64,000 bases of DNA from Streptomyces sp. NBC_01463 (GTDB taxonomy: Bacteria; Actinomycetota; Actinomycetes; Streptomycetales; Streptomycetaceae). A program made the translations under genes and the position numbers. The notes under the pieces are model-generated. The model was given only the letters and a program-made list of their open reading frames with translations. It searched no databases and had not been told where the DNA came from. The stretch's first letter is position 1; every line of letters starts with the position of its first letter. The DNA is taken from contig CP109468.1 in assembly GCA_036227345.1 (NCBI GenBank), forward strand, positions 1,674,001 to 1,738,000. Reading direction: 5' to 3'. Positions 48,675 to 57,712 of the stretch are shown in pieces.

Positions 48675-51020
48675 TCAGCCCGTCGTCTGGCCGGCGATGG
48701 CGAACCCTGCGGTGACTTGGCACAGTTCGTCGGCGGCTTCGCGCCGGCGGGGGTTGTTCAGCCCGACGAGGGTGCGGTGGGCCGTGGTCAACGTCGCGCG
48801 GGCCTCGTGGTGGCGGTTGAGGTGGCGCAGGGTAATGCCGAGGTCGAGGCGGACGGGTTCGCTCCAGGCAGGCATCCGGCCTGCCTCGAAGTGGGCCAAG
48901 GCGGCACGCAAAGGGGATTCGGCCTGGACCCATCGCCCCAGGGCCATGAGGTCACTGCCGAGGTTATGGCGGGTCTGCGCCAGATATGTGGCGATGAGGT
49001 CGTGCGGCTTCCCCGGCACGCCGGCGAGGCAGAGGGCTTCGCTGCGCCGGTGGATGACCAGGGCCTCGTCCGTACGGTTGGCGTAGCGCAGGTGCTGGCC
49101 CAGGGTATTGAGAATGGTGAGTTCGGCGAGGCGGACTTGCGGATCTGTGTGGTTCCTGAGGTGGGCGGCTGCTTCGTGCAGCCGGACAATGGATTCGTCG
49201 ATCCGTCCGAGCCGACGGAGTGCTCCTGCCGCGTAGCCCAGGGCCCATCCCGTTTGGAGCTGGTCTGCGGCCTCGTATGCCGCGGCCAGGGCGGCTTGTG
49301 CGGCGGCCAGGGCGGCGGGGTAGTCGTTGAGGCAGAAGTTGTAGGTCCAGGCGAGGTAGTTGAGGTGGACGGCCTCGTCGCGCCTGCTGCCGAGCGCGCG
49401 GGCTGAGTCAACGGCGCGCTGGAACACCTCCGCCCACAGCTCCCAGTGCGCGGTGATGTCGGAAAACCAGTGCATCGCTTCGGCGGCGTCGATGACCTGC
49501 TGGTGCCGGCCTGCCGCCTGGGCCTGGCCCAGGGCCGCGAGCCACTGGGGCCGCTCGGCTTCCAGCCAGATCCGGGCTTGCTCGTGGCCGCTGGGCGCGG
49601 TGGCCAGGTCGGGGTCGCCTTCGGGCGCGTCCTGGTGGCGGTCGGCATCGAAGCGCAGTGCGGCGGCGGTGGCCCGGCGCAGGATCCAGCGGGCGGCCCG
49701 GTCCTGGGCAGCGGCGGTCTCGGTGGGATCGTCATCCTCGACCAGTTGCTCGGCGGCGAACAGGCGCAGGAGGTCGTGGAAGCTGTAGCGGTCGGCGGTG
49801 GAGTGGGGCTGGAGCAGTCCGGCGTCGGTCAGCCGTTCGATGCAGCGCGCGGCCTGGCGTGGGGGTATGCCTGCCAGGAGGGCTGCGGTGGTGGGGCTGA
49901 AGTCGGGGCCGCAGGCGAGTGAGGCGCGGCGGAAGACGGTGCGGGCGGCCGGGCTGAGCTGAGCGTAGGACAAGGTGAAGGCGGACCGTATCTGCAGGGA
50001 GCCTGCCCGCAGGGTGTCCAGGCGGTCCCCGTGAGCGGTGAGCTGGGTAACGAGTTTGGCCAGGGTCTCGCCGGGCCGGGAGGCCAGGCGCTGGGCGGCG
50101 ATGCGCATGGCCAAGGGCAGGTACCCGCAGAGTTCCGCGAGGTCGCGGGCGGCCTGTGCCTCCCGCTCGACCCGCTCCGGCCCGATGACGCGGGTAAGGA
50201 GTTCGACCGCTTCCTCCCGGCGCAGCAGCGACAGCTCCGTGCGGTGGACGGCTTCCAGGCCGGCCAGCGAGCGGCGGCTGGTGACCAGGGTCAGACAGGC
50301 GCCGTGGCCGGGCAGCAGGGGGCGGACCTGGTCCTCGTCGGCGGCGTTGTCCAGAAGGAGCAGCACCCGGCGCTCGCGCAGCACCGAGCGCAGCAGACCG
50401 CTGCGCTCGTCGGTGGCGGCCGGGACAGCGGTCTCGGCCACACCGAGCGCGTAAAGAAGCCGGGCGAGCACCTCGCGCGGCGGTGTGGGCTCCGGGTCCA
50501 TGCCGCGCAGATCGACGGCGTACTGCCCGTCCGGGAAACTCGGCGCCAGAGTATGGGCGGCGTGCACGGCGAAGGCGGTCTTGCCCAGCCCGGGTTGGCC
50601 GCAGATCACGGCGACCGGCGGTCGGGCGGGAGCGAGGTCCTCGGCCAGGCCCCGCAGCCCGGCCAGGGCAGGGCCGCGGGCGGTGAAGTCACAAAGATCA
50701 CGCGGCAACGCCAGCCCGTGCACAGCCGCCGACCCCGCCCCTGGCCCTCTCCCGGCGGCCGACCTGGGCCCCGCCCCGCCCACGGTCCGCGGACGACCCG
50801 AACGGGCGGCTTCCTCGAGCTCATGGCCCACAACGCCATCCACTCCCAAGGCCGCCACCAAAGCCTCCACCGTGCGCTGCCGCGGCCCTCGCGTCCGCCC
50901 GCGCTCCATGTCCGACAGCGCCCGCACACTGACGCCCGCCCGCTGCGCCAGCCGCTCCTGGCTGGTGCCCGCTCCCGTGCGCAGTGCGTGCAGCAGCTCG
51001 CCGAACTTGTTGTCGCTCAC
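48675..51020 (-). CDS. XRE/NB-ARC/TPR regulator (AfsR-like architecture without SARP domain)
   Basis: 781 residues. An XRE helix-turn-helix (FGELLHALRTGAGTSQERLA then VSVRALSDMERGR) occupies 5-60. An NB-ARC ATPase follows: Walker A CGQPGLGKTAF near 140, RVLLLLDNAADEDQV as Walker B, and LVTSRRSLAGLEAV. The last 350 residues are TPR-like helices. Such proteins are switch-type regulators of secondary metabolism or development. It is the nearest regulator to the conservon/prenylindole genes, but on the far side of a membrane-protein gene. It starts 340 bp from the divergent GT87 gene. Confidence 0.9.
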   Translation of the reverse strand: MSDNKFGELLHALRTGAGTSQERLAQRAGVSVRALSDMERGRTRGPRQRTVEALVAALGVDGVVGHELEEAARSGRPRTVGGAGPRSAAGRGPGAGSAAVHGLALPRDLCDFTARGPALAGLRGLAEDLAPARPPVAVICGQPGLGKTAFAVHAAHTLAPSFPDGQYAVDLRGMDPEPTPPREVLARLLYALGVAETAVPAATDERSGLLRSVLRERRVLLLLDNAADEDQVRPLLPGHGACLTLVTSRRSLAGLEAVHRTELSLLRREEAVELLTRVIGPERVEREAQAARDLAELCGYLPLAMRIAAQRLASRPGETLAKLVTQLTAHGDRLDTLRAGSLQIRSAFTLSYAQLSPAARTVFRRASLACGPDFSPTTAALLAGIPPRQAARCIERLTDAGLLQPHSTADRYSFHDLLRLFAAEQLVEDDDPTETAAAQDRAARWILRRATAAALRFDADRHQDAPEGDPDLATAPSGHEQARIWLEAERPQWLAALGQAQAAGRHQQVIDAAEAMHWFSDITAHWELWAEVFQRAVDSARALGSRRDEAVHLNYLAWTYNFCLNDYPAALAAAQAALAAAYEAADQLQTGWALGYAAGALRRLGRIDESIVRLHEAAAHLRNHTDPQVRLAELTILNTLGQHLRYANRTDEALVIHRRSEALCLAGVPGKPHDLIATYLAQTRHNLGSDLMALGRWVQAESPLRAALAHFEAGRMPAWSEPVRLDLGITLRHLNRHHEARATLTTAHRTLVGLNNPRRREAADELCQVTAGFAIAGQTTG

Positions 51021-51360
51021 AGCTGTGGTCCTCCTGGTCCGCGAGGCCCGGCCGGAACGGCGTACCTACTGGTAGTACTCACCGGCAGAAGTATGCGGGC
51101 CGCTCCAACCACCGGTCGAACTTCCTGGTCCCCCCGACCTGCACTGGATTGGATGAGGTGTGTCGGGCGCGGTCCTGTGCGCTTCTCGTACAGGGGAAAG
51201 ACGCCAGGGCGCGGATCAGCATGCGCTGAAACGCGCGTCACGTTGCACAGGGCGCCAGCCCGGCCACCCGACAGCGGGCGCCCGGTTCGCCGGCGCATCC
51301 ACCCGGTCGCCGCGCGTCTGTTCGCTTGTGCAGACGACTTCCTAGCCAAGGCCCCTTTAC
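51021..51360. other. Divergent intergenic region
   Basis: 340 bp between the XRE/NB-ARC gene and the GT87-like gene. Minus-strand frames are open but lack family features. No operator was identified. Confidence 0.5.
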
Positions 51361-52614
51361 ATGCACATATCACGATTCTCAGATGCTTCCGGTGAACGTC
51401 CGGGTCGCCGCTCCAGCACGGCTGTCCGCCGGTGGGACGTGTGGGCATTGGCAGCGAGCTCCTTGACGGCCCTGGGTGTGGGACTTGCCTCCGCATCGAA
51501 CACATCGCAGCACCGGTGGGGACTTGCCGCTGCTGGCGCCTATGCCTGTGCCGCACTGGTGTCACTGGGTTCCCGTGTCCAGTGGTCTCGCGTGGTGGCC
51601 CTGATCGGCGTCGTCGGCGCGCTGGCCGTTCCGCTGGTATGGCTGACCGCCGTGGGCCTGCAGCAGATGGAGGTCGGCGTCGTCGAGCGGTCCGCCCAGC
51701 ACTTCCTGGAGACCGGCACCCCCTACCTCTCGCATCCGGTCGCGGTACGTGACTTCAACCCCTACCTGCCCGGCATGGCCCTCTTCGGGCTCCCCCACGC
51801 GCTGTTCGGCGCAGGAATGTTCTCCAGCGCCCGCCTGTGGAGCCTGGCCGGGTTCGTTGCCGCGCTGGCCGCTGCCGTGGCCGTACTGGTCAAGGGCCGG
51901 CCGCAGGCCCGACGCACGGCGGTGACGGGGGCGGCGTGGATAGCGGCCTGCCCCGTGGTGGCACTGCCGCTGGCCATAGGCGGAGTTGATCCCGTGGTCG
52001 TGGCCTTCGTTCTTCTGGCCTTGGCATACGCACACCGGGGCCGTTCCATGGGTGCGGGTCTGGCACTGGGAGCGGCAGCCATTCTCAAGTGGACCGCGTG
52101 GCCGGCCATACCGGTCATCGTCGTCCTCCTGGCCGCGACCAAGGGATCACGCGCGGCCAGGACCGCGGCTGCGGTGGCGGTCGCAGTGGCGGCGTTGGCG
52201 GTCGTGCCGCCGCTCCTGACCGATCCACATGCCTTCGTCGACAACGCGGTGCTCTACCCCTTCGGACTGAGCGATACCGCCTCGACCGCCGCCAGCCCGC
52301 TCCTGGGCGCCCTCCTGTCTGCCGTGCTGCCCCACGGAAAGACCATCGCCGTGGCTCTGATAGGCATCGGTGCCATTGCCGTAGCCATGTCGCTCATCGT
52401 TCAGCCGCCGAAGACCACGGCGGCCGCCGCCCATCGGCTCGCGCTCGGCCTCACCATCGCCATCCTGCTGTCTCCGGCGACCCGCATCGGCTACGCCGTC
52501 TACCCCCTCACCCTTCTGATCTGGGCCCGCTGCACCACCCTGGCCAGGCCACAGCCCGCCCCGGAACCGACACCGGACCTGGGCGCCAGCAGTCCAGTGC
52601 TGCCCCGGCCGTAG
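51361..52614 (+). CDS. GT87/DUF2029-like integral membrane glycosyltransferase
   Basis: 417 residues with about ten membrane segments. The first extracytoplasmic loop after helix 3 holds ETGTPYLSHPVAVRDFNPYL, the acidic/aromatic loop of polyprenyl-phosphate-mannose-dependent transferases (GT87, PimE-like), followed by PGMALFGLPHALFG. The later GAAAILKWTAWPAIPVIV fits the family. Probably transfers a sugar from a lipid carrier to an extracellular acceptor. AAGG lies nine bases upstream of the ATG. Confidence 0.8.
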   Translation: MHISRFSDASGERPGRRSSTAVRRWDVWALAASSLTALGVGLASASNTSQHRWGLAAAGAYACAALVSLGSRVQWSRVVALIGVVGALAVPLVWLTAVGLQQMEVGVVERSAQHFLETGTPYLSHPVAVRDFNPYLPGMALFGLPHALFGAGMFSSARLWSLAGFVAALAAAVAVLVKGRPQARRTAVTGAAWIAACPVVALPLAIGGVDPVVVAFVLLALAYAHRGRSMGAGLALGAAAILKWTAWPAIPVIVVLLAATKGSRAARTAAAVAVAVAALAVVPPLLTDPHAFVDNAVLYPFGLSDTASTAASPLLGALLSAVLPHGKTIAVALIGIGAIAVAMSLIVQPPKTTAAAAHRLALGLTIAILLSPATRIGYAVYPLTLLIWARCTTLARPQPAPEPTPDLGASSPVLPRP

Positions 52615-52787
52615 AGCGGCTCCGAGTGGGCGGTTCGTGCGGCTTTGAGTGGTCTTGCTGTCGCCTGATGGTGTGGTGGCGGGGCGGAAGCTGATGATCA
52701 CCGTGCGGAAGGACCGACACCGCTCGGTCAGCGGCCACGGGGGGCGCCCACGAGATGCGGGAGATCGCTAACGCACGCGCCCGCCGA

Positions 52788-53120
52788 TCAGGCGCAGTCT
52801 TCGGATCTCCTGTTGTGGGTTGGGTGTTGGGTCCAGGTGGAGTGAAGCTGTTCAGCCGTGGGCGGGCCGTCTGGAATCTCACTGATCAGATGGTCGATGC
52901 CCGGGTTCGGTCCGTGGCCCGGCCGGGCGAACAGTCTGATGACCAGATCGAATTCAGCGCCGACCACCACAGCCTGCCCCTCACCGTCAGGGCGGGCCCA
53001 GAAGTGCCCGCCCAGCCATAGCCGCGGCCTGACTTCGTTCCACGGTGCCCGCGGGTCGGGTACACCCCGGCCGCTCTGACGTACCCTCACGGACGCTCCT
53101 CTCCGAGGGCCCAGCGGCAC
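52788..53120 (-). pseudogene. Dual-specificity protein phosphatase fragment (5' part)
   Basis: The frame encodes PWNEVRPRLWLGGHFWARPD, VVVGAEFDLVIRLFARPGHG and PGIDHLISEIPDGPPTAEQL, the beginning of a phosphatase-fold protein family common in Streptomyces. It breaks off before the CxxxxxR catalytic loop, so it is a dead fragment. It abuts the orphan SDR tail. Confidence 0.6.
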
Positions 53121-53179
53121 AGTCAGGCGACCGCCGCTCCTGCTCGATGCACTGTCGCCGTGTCCAGCGCGGGTTCAGC

Positions 53180-53291
53180 AACCCCGGAACAGGTCGCGTC
53201 CGTGGTCGCCTTCCTGCTGTCCGACGCGGCGGGCTTCGTGACCGGCGCGGACTGGGCCGTCGACGGAGGCGTGTCGGCCCGGTTCGCCTGA
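53180..53291 (+). pseudogene. Orphan 3' fragment of an SDR gene
   Basis: About 37 codons reading TPEQVASVVAFLLSDAAG and then FVTGADWAVDGGVSARFA and a stop. This is nearly identical (two changes) to the last 37 residues of the SDR encoded at 12493-13248. No 5' part or start codon is present. It marks a duplication/rearrangement junction. Confidence 0.8.
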
Positions 53292-53316
53292 CGTCGCCTC
53301 TCGCGTCAGGGCATGC

Positions 53317-53351
53317 GTGGTGGCCCGGCAGCGGATCTGCCGGGCCACCAC
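53317..53351. terminator. Strong hairpin after the cupin gene
   Basis: 15-bp perfect arms (53317-53331 and 53337-53351) with a 5-nt loop, 4 bp after the cupin stop. Very likely a terminator for the MFS/cupin operon, and possibly for what reads from the left. Confidence 0.8.
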
Positions 53352-53355
53352 CGCT

Positions 53356-53751
53356 TCAGTGCGTGTAGGTGCGCTTTTCGAGGCGGGTGCCGTGGCGCAG
53401 GGTGACCGACATCAGGTCGCTGGGGGCGTCCAGCTCCAGGCGGTGCCAGCGGCCGCGGGGGACGATCACCGCGCTGCCCGGCAGTAACCGCACCATGTCC
53501 TCGGCACCGCCGGGCGTGGTGGCACGGAAGTGGATGCGCGCTGCGCCGGTCAGGCAGCACACCGCTTCCTCGGCCTCCGGGTGCATCTCCCAGTGGTCGC
53601 CGTGGACGTCGGCGTCGGTCTCCACGTGGAAGGTCGCGATCTGCCAGGTGCCGGGGTCGCTGCTCGTCATCTGCCGGCCGGCGGCCCGGACACCGCCGTC
53701 GGGGCGGAACTGTAGCGCGGAGGCGAACAGGTCGATGGGGATCGTCGTCAT
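53356..53751 (-). CDS. Cupin-domain protein
   Basis: 131 residues from the ATG at 53751. One cupin barrel: HWEMHPEAEEAVCCLTGAAR (motif 1, with two His and Glu positions) and LLPGSAVIVPRGRWHRLEL (motif 2). It could be an isomerase, dioxygenase or ligand binder. It overlaps the MFS gene by 4 bp, so they are co-expressed. Small cupins next to MFS exporters may modify or bind the exported compound. Confidence 0.87.
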   Translation of the reverse strand: MTTIPIDLFASALQFRPDGGVRAAGRQMTSSDPGTWQIATFHVETDADVHGDHWEMHPEAEEAVCCLTGAARIHFRATTPGGAEDMVRLLPGSAVIVPRGRWHRLELDAPSDLMSVTLRHGTRLEKRTYTH

Positions 53752-55196
53752 GAAGGGGTTCCTTCCAGTCGGTTCTGTGCGGGGGCGGCCGGCTGCGGGC
53801 CGGGCGGGGCGGGCCGGTGCCGGGGCAGGACCACGATCGCCACGGCTGCGGCGAGCACGAAGAGGCCGGCCGTGACGGCGAGGCCCAGGGCGTAGCCGTC
53901 GTTGAGGGCGGCGGGGCCGGTGGCCGTGCCGGTACGGAGTGCGGCGACGGTGGCCAGGGCGGCCAGGCCGACGCAGCCGCCGAGTTGGCGGGAGCTGTTG
54001 AAGAGGCCGGAGGCCATGCCGGCCTCGCGGGAGGCGACACCGGTGGTCGCGGCGGCCGCGACCGGGGCCAGGACCAGTCCGACGCCGACGCCGGAGACGA
54101 CGCAGGGGCCGAGCACGTCGGTGAGGAAGCTGCCGCCGGGGCTGATGAGGGCCAGCCAGCCCAGGCCGGCGGCGGCCAGCAGGGCGCCGGGCACCAGGGC
54201 GGCCCGGGGGCTGCGTGCCGTGGTGACGCGGGTCGCGATGACGGTGCCCGTGACCAGGCTCACCGAGAACGGCAGGAACGCGGCGCCGGTGGCGGCGGCA
54301 CTCATGCCCAGGACCTGCTGCATGTACAGGGACACGAAGTAGAACGCCGTGAACTGGCCTGCCGCGGCCAGGAAGACCAGCACGTTGGCCCCGGCCACCC
54401 AGCGGCTGCGCAACAGGCCCAGGCGCAGCAGCGGCGAGGAGGCCCTGGATTCGGTGAACGTGAAGGCGGCCAGGAGCGCGGCCGCGGCGGCGAGGGTCGC
54501 CAGGGTGGCCGGGGATCCCCAGCCCCGGGCGTCGGTGCGGACGACGCCGAACACCAGCAGCCCGACTCCGCCGGTCGCCAGGACGGCGCCGAGCACGTCC
54601 GGCCTCGCGCGCCCGCCGGGCTGTGCCGCGGCGGTCACGCCTGCCGGCACCAGCGCGAGGGCAGCGGCCACGATGGGCAGGTTGACCAGCATGACCCAGC
54701 GCCACCCCGCGTACTCGGTCAGGAGGCCACCTGCCAGTACGCCCAGCGCTCCCCCGGCGGCGTTCACCGCACTCCACACGCCGAGCGCCCGGACACGCCG
54801 CGGCCCCTCGGAGAACGTCGTCGTGAGCATGCCCAGCGCGGCCGGGGCGGCCGCGGCGGCACCCAGCCCCTGGCCGGCGCGGGCGGCGATCAGCTGCCAG
54901 GGCTCCTGGGCCAGCCCGCCCGCCAGCGAGCAGAGCCCGAAGACGGCCAGGCCCCCCACGAAGAGCCGGCGGTGACCGTACAGGTCACAGGCGCGGCCTC
55001 CCAGGAGCAGGAGTCCGCCGAAGGTGAGCGCGTAGACGTGCACCACCCACGACAGGTCGAGCGGCGCGAATCCCAGGGCGGTGCGGATCGCGGGCAGCGC
55101 GACGTTGACGACCGACATGTCCAGGGCGAAGACGAACTGGGCGACGGCAGCGGCCGCCAGCACCACTCCCGGTCTGCCCCGTGAGTTTTTATACAT
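53748..55196 (-). CDS. DHA2-type MFS exporter (EmrB/QacA-like)
   Basis: 482 residues with about 14 membrane segments. Motif C-type and A-type sequences are visible: LDMSVVNVALPAI after helix 1 and LLGGRACDLYGHRRLFVGG. Exports drugs or metabolites with proton antiport. The start codon at 55196 lies inside the palindrome TATACATGTATA, which is the probable TetR operator. A short N-terminus (MYKNSRGRPG) then leads into the first helix. Confidence 0.92.
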   Translation of the reverse strand: MYKNSRGRPGVVLAAAAVAQFVFALDMSVVNVALPAIRTALGFAPLDLSWVVHVYALTFGGLLLLGGRACDLYGHRRLFVGGLAVFGLCSLAGGLAQEPWQLIAARAGQGLGAAAAAPAALGMLTTTFSEGPRRVRALGVWSAVNAAGGALGVLAGGLLTEYAGWRWVMLVNLPIVAAALALVPAGVTAAAQPGGRARPDVLGAVLATGGVGLLVFGVVRTDARGWGSPATLATLAAAAALLAAFTFTESRASSPLLRLGLLRSRWVAGANVLVFLAAAGQFTAFYFVSLYMQQVLGMSAAATGAAFLPFSVSLVTGTVIATRVTTARSPRAALVPGALLAAAGLGWLALISPGGSFLTDVLGPCVVSGVGVGLVLAPVAAAATTGVASREAGMASGLFNSSRQLGGCVGLAALATVAALRTGTATGPAALNDGYALGLAVTAGLFVLAAAVAIVVLPRHRPAPPGPQPAAPAQNRLEGTPS

Positions 55197-55201
55197 GTAT
55201 A
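55190..55201. promoter_or_regulatory. TATACATGTATA palindrome (TetR operator) over the MFS start codon
   Basis: 12-bp perfect palindrome in otherwise GC-rich DNA, 52 bp before the divergent tetR start. It contains the MFS initiation codon itself, so the repressor would block the gene at its start. Confidence 0.75.
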
Positions 55202-55253
55202 GAAATTAGCGCCGGAGGGTCGCCGTTGTCGAGAGCTGGGGAATGATGGGGAC

Positions 55254-55922
55254 ATGCCGCAGCCATCCGCACCGCGCAAGACCCCTGGCCGACCTCCCCG
55301 TATCTCCCGCGAGGAGGTCATCGGGACGGCCCGCCGGATCGTGACCGAGGAAGGTGTGGACCGGCTGACCATGCGGCGGCTGGCCAAGGAGATCGGCAGT
55401 ACGCCGATGGCGCTGTACCACCACGTCGGCAACAAGGAAGAACTGCTCGTCCTGCTGCTGAACGACTACGCCGCGCAGGCGCTGCGCCGGCCCGAACCGC
55501 CCGCTAACCCTCGTGAGCGGGTCGTCGGCGCCGCCGCCGCGATCCACGAAGCGCTCGCCGCCTGCCCCTGGATCGTGGAGGTGCTGACGGCCGATGACCT
55601 GATGTCGGCGTCCGCGCTGTGGTTCGTCGAGGAGATCGTCGACGGCCTCGTCGAGTGCGGGCTGTCCCCCGAGCGGGCCGTGCACGGCTACCGCGCGATC
55701 TGGTACTACACCGCCGGCGAGATCGTGGTCCGGGCGACGGCGGCCCGGCGGCGCGCGGACGACGACCGGGGGACCTACCGGGAACAGGTCTTCGGCAGTC
55801 TCGATCCGGGCGCGCTGCCCCGGCTGGCACAGGTCGCGGACCGCTGGGCCGCCCTGACCGGTGAGGACACCTACCTGGACGGGCTCCGAGCGCTGGTGGA
55901 CGGCCTGCTCGCCGCCCGCTGA
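55254..55922 (+). CDS. TetR-family regulator with TetR_C domain
   Basis: 222 residues. HTH: RISREEVIGTARRIVTEEGV, then RLAKEIGSTPMALYHHVGNKEELL, which is the TetR(class)/TetR_C pattern. C-terminal ligand domain with EIVVRATAARRRAD. Divergent from the exporter and probably its drug-responsive repressor. Confidence 0.92.
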   Translation: MPQPSAPRKTPGRPPRISREEVIGTARRIVTEEGVDRLTMRRLAKEIGSTPMALYHHVGNKEELLVLLLNDYAAQALRRPEPPANPRERVVGAAAAIHEALAACPWIVEVLTADDLMSASALWFVEEIVDGLVECGLSPERAVHGYRAIWYYTAGEIVVRATAARRRADDDRGTYREQVFGSLDPGALPRLAQVADRWAALTGEDTYLDGLRALVDGLLAAR

Positions 55923-56321
55923 CGGCTCTCCGCCGCCGACGGCGAACCGCCCCCTCGGTCAGCCGCCCATTGCCCCCAGTCAAGGTGAACCGGACTGCGG
56001 CCGGAGGAGGCGAACCTTTCCGGCCGCGGCTCGATCATGTCAGCGCCTGCCGGCGGATGTCGCACTTGACGGTGGCCCGGTCGCGTCGCGCTTCTCGAAA
56101 CCCGTCACTTCACCCGGTACTTGTCCGTGTCGAGGAGCAGGAACGGGCCGGAGCGCCTCTCCCGGCCACATTGACCGGATCGGGGCTCGACAGACGGCGC
56201 GGGGTTCCCGATCATGGCGCAGGACGTGGAGACGCACGGGTGGGCACTCGCGTGTGCGCTCATGCCGGGTGCGGTCCGCCGGGGCTTGTGCGGCGCGAGA
56301 CGAAGCAGGGGTTGGGCGGCC
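55923..56321. other. Intergenic region with hairpin
   Basis: 399 bp between tetR and the Ser/Thr kinase. It has a hairpin (9-bp arms at 55997-56005 and 56019-56027) that probably ends the tetR transcript. If the kinase starts at an ATG at 56214 this gap is shorter. Confidence 0.5.
55997..56027 (+). terminator. Hairpin after tetR
   Basis: 9-bp arms GCGGCCGGA/TCCGGCCGC with a 13-nt loop, 75 bp after the tetR stop. Confidence 0.5.
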
Positions 56322-57710
56322 GTGGAGCAGATCGGCGAGTACACGGTCCTGCGCCTGCTGGGCAGCGGCGGCATGGGCTCCGTCTACCTGGCCCGCTCGC
56401 TGTCCGGAAGGCTCGTGGCCATCAAGGTCGTCCGGCCCGAGTACGCCGCCGACCCCCGCTTCAGAGAACGCTTCCGCCAAGAGGTCGAGGCCGCCCGTAC
56501 GGTCGGCGGCTTCCATACGGCGGCGGTGGTGGACGCCGATCCCGACGCCCCGCAGCCGTGGATGGCCAGCGCGTATGTCGAGGGACCGACGCTGCAGGCG
56601 GAGATCGCCCGGCGCGGGCAACTCGCCGAAGCGGAGCTGTGGCAGCTCGCCGCCGTGCTGGCCGAGGCGCTCCGGGCGATCCACGGCCACGGCCTCGTAC
56701 ACCGCGATCTGAAGCCCGCCAACATCGTCCTGGCGTCCGACGGCCCCCGCGTCCTGGACTTCGGGGTCGCCCGGGCCGTGGCGGAGTCCAGGCTGACGAC
56801 CGACGGCGCGGTGGTCGGCACGGCGGGGTACCACTCGCCGGAGCAGGCTCTCGGACACGCGGTCACGGGAGCGAGCGACGTGTTCGCTCTCGGTTCGGTG
56901 CTCGTCGCGGCGTCCGGCGGCAGCGCGTTCGGCCACGGCTCGCCCGCGGGGCTGATGTATCGGGTGGTGCACGAGGACCCCGACGTCTCCGCGGTGCCGC
57001 CCCCACTTCGGCCCCTGGTCCTCGCCTGCCTCCGCAAGGATCCTCTCCGGCGCCCTGCCCCACGCGAACTGCTCGACCTGTGCAGGGCGCAGGAGGGGGC
57101 CGGAACGGCGCACGACGCCACGGTGACGGACGACGGGCCGCCCCCTCCCGCGGCTCCACCGCGGCCACGTACACCGGCAGCGGCGGCGGAGAGCCCCTCG
57201 CCTCCCCTTGCCGTGTACCTCGTCGGCAGGCGCGTCTGGCTCCTGCAGATCCTGCGCAACGCGCTCGTCGCGGCCGGCCTCGTCGCCGGAACCGTACTGA
57301 CCGGCATGTACGCCCCCGAGCTCGGCGTGGTGGCGGTGACCCTCGCGATCGCCGCCCTCGCGGTCGCCCTCAGGGTCCTGGGACTGCTCGGCACGGCGAA
57401 GGACAGCCTCACCCTCAACAGCCGCGGAATCGGACTGGGTACGCCGAAGAACCTCGTGGTCATGCCCTGGCACGAGATCCGGGCTCTGGAACTGACACAC
57501 CACACCGAATGGACGGACCTGACCGTCCACCTCGATGCCGTGCCACAGACACCCATCGGTTTCACGTACCCTGCCTGGGTCGACAGCACCTACCGAGACA
57601 CGGTCGTCGTTCGCGCGCGCAGGCTTGCCCCGCTCGGCACCGCTCCCCAACTGGCGCCCGCTGTGCACGCGTTCGCGAAGTGGCAGCGCATCCGGGTGAG
57701 CGAGGGATGA
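56322..57710 (+). CDS. Serine/threonine protein kinase with one membrane-region hairpin
   Basis: 462 residues from the GTG at 56322, where the kinase N-terminus (EQIGEYTVLRLLGSGGMGSV) begins; ATG at 56214 would add 36 residues without family character. Catalytic residues: K35, HRD with D129 and K131 (VHRDLKPANIVL), DFG at 146-148. A Pro/Ala linker follows the kinase domain. Two hydrophobic segments (ALVAAGLVAGTVLTGMY and LGVVAVTLAIAALAVALRVLGLL) precede a soluble C-terminal domain of about 110 residues with a beta-rich pattern, unlike PASTA kinases. The ligand is not known. Confidence 0.85.
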   Translation: MEQIGEYTVLRLLGSGGMGSVYLARSLSGRLVAIKVVRPEYAADPRFRERFRQEVEAARTVGGFHTAAVVDADPDAPQPWMASAYVEGPTLQAEIARRGQLAEAELWQLAAVLAEALRAIHGHGLVHRDLKPANIVLASDGPRVLDFGVARAVAESRLTTDGAVVGTAGYHSPEQALGHAVTGASDVFALGSVLVAASGGSAFGHGSPAGLMYRVVHEDPDVSAVPPPLRPLVLACLRKDPLRRPAPRELLDLCRAQEGAGTAHDATVTDDGPPPPAAPPRPRTPAAAAESPSPPLAVYLVGRRVWLLQILRNALVAAGLVAGTVLTGMYAPELGVVAVTLAIAALAVALRVLGLLGTAKDSLTLNSRGIGLGTPKNLVVMPWHEIRALELTHHTEWTDLTVHLDAVPQTPIGFTYPAWVDSTYRDTVVVRARRLAPLGTAPQLAPAVHAFAKWQRIRVSEG

Positions 57711-57712
57711 AC

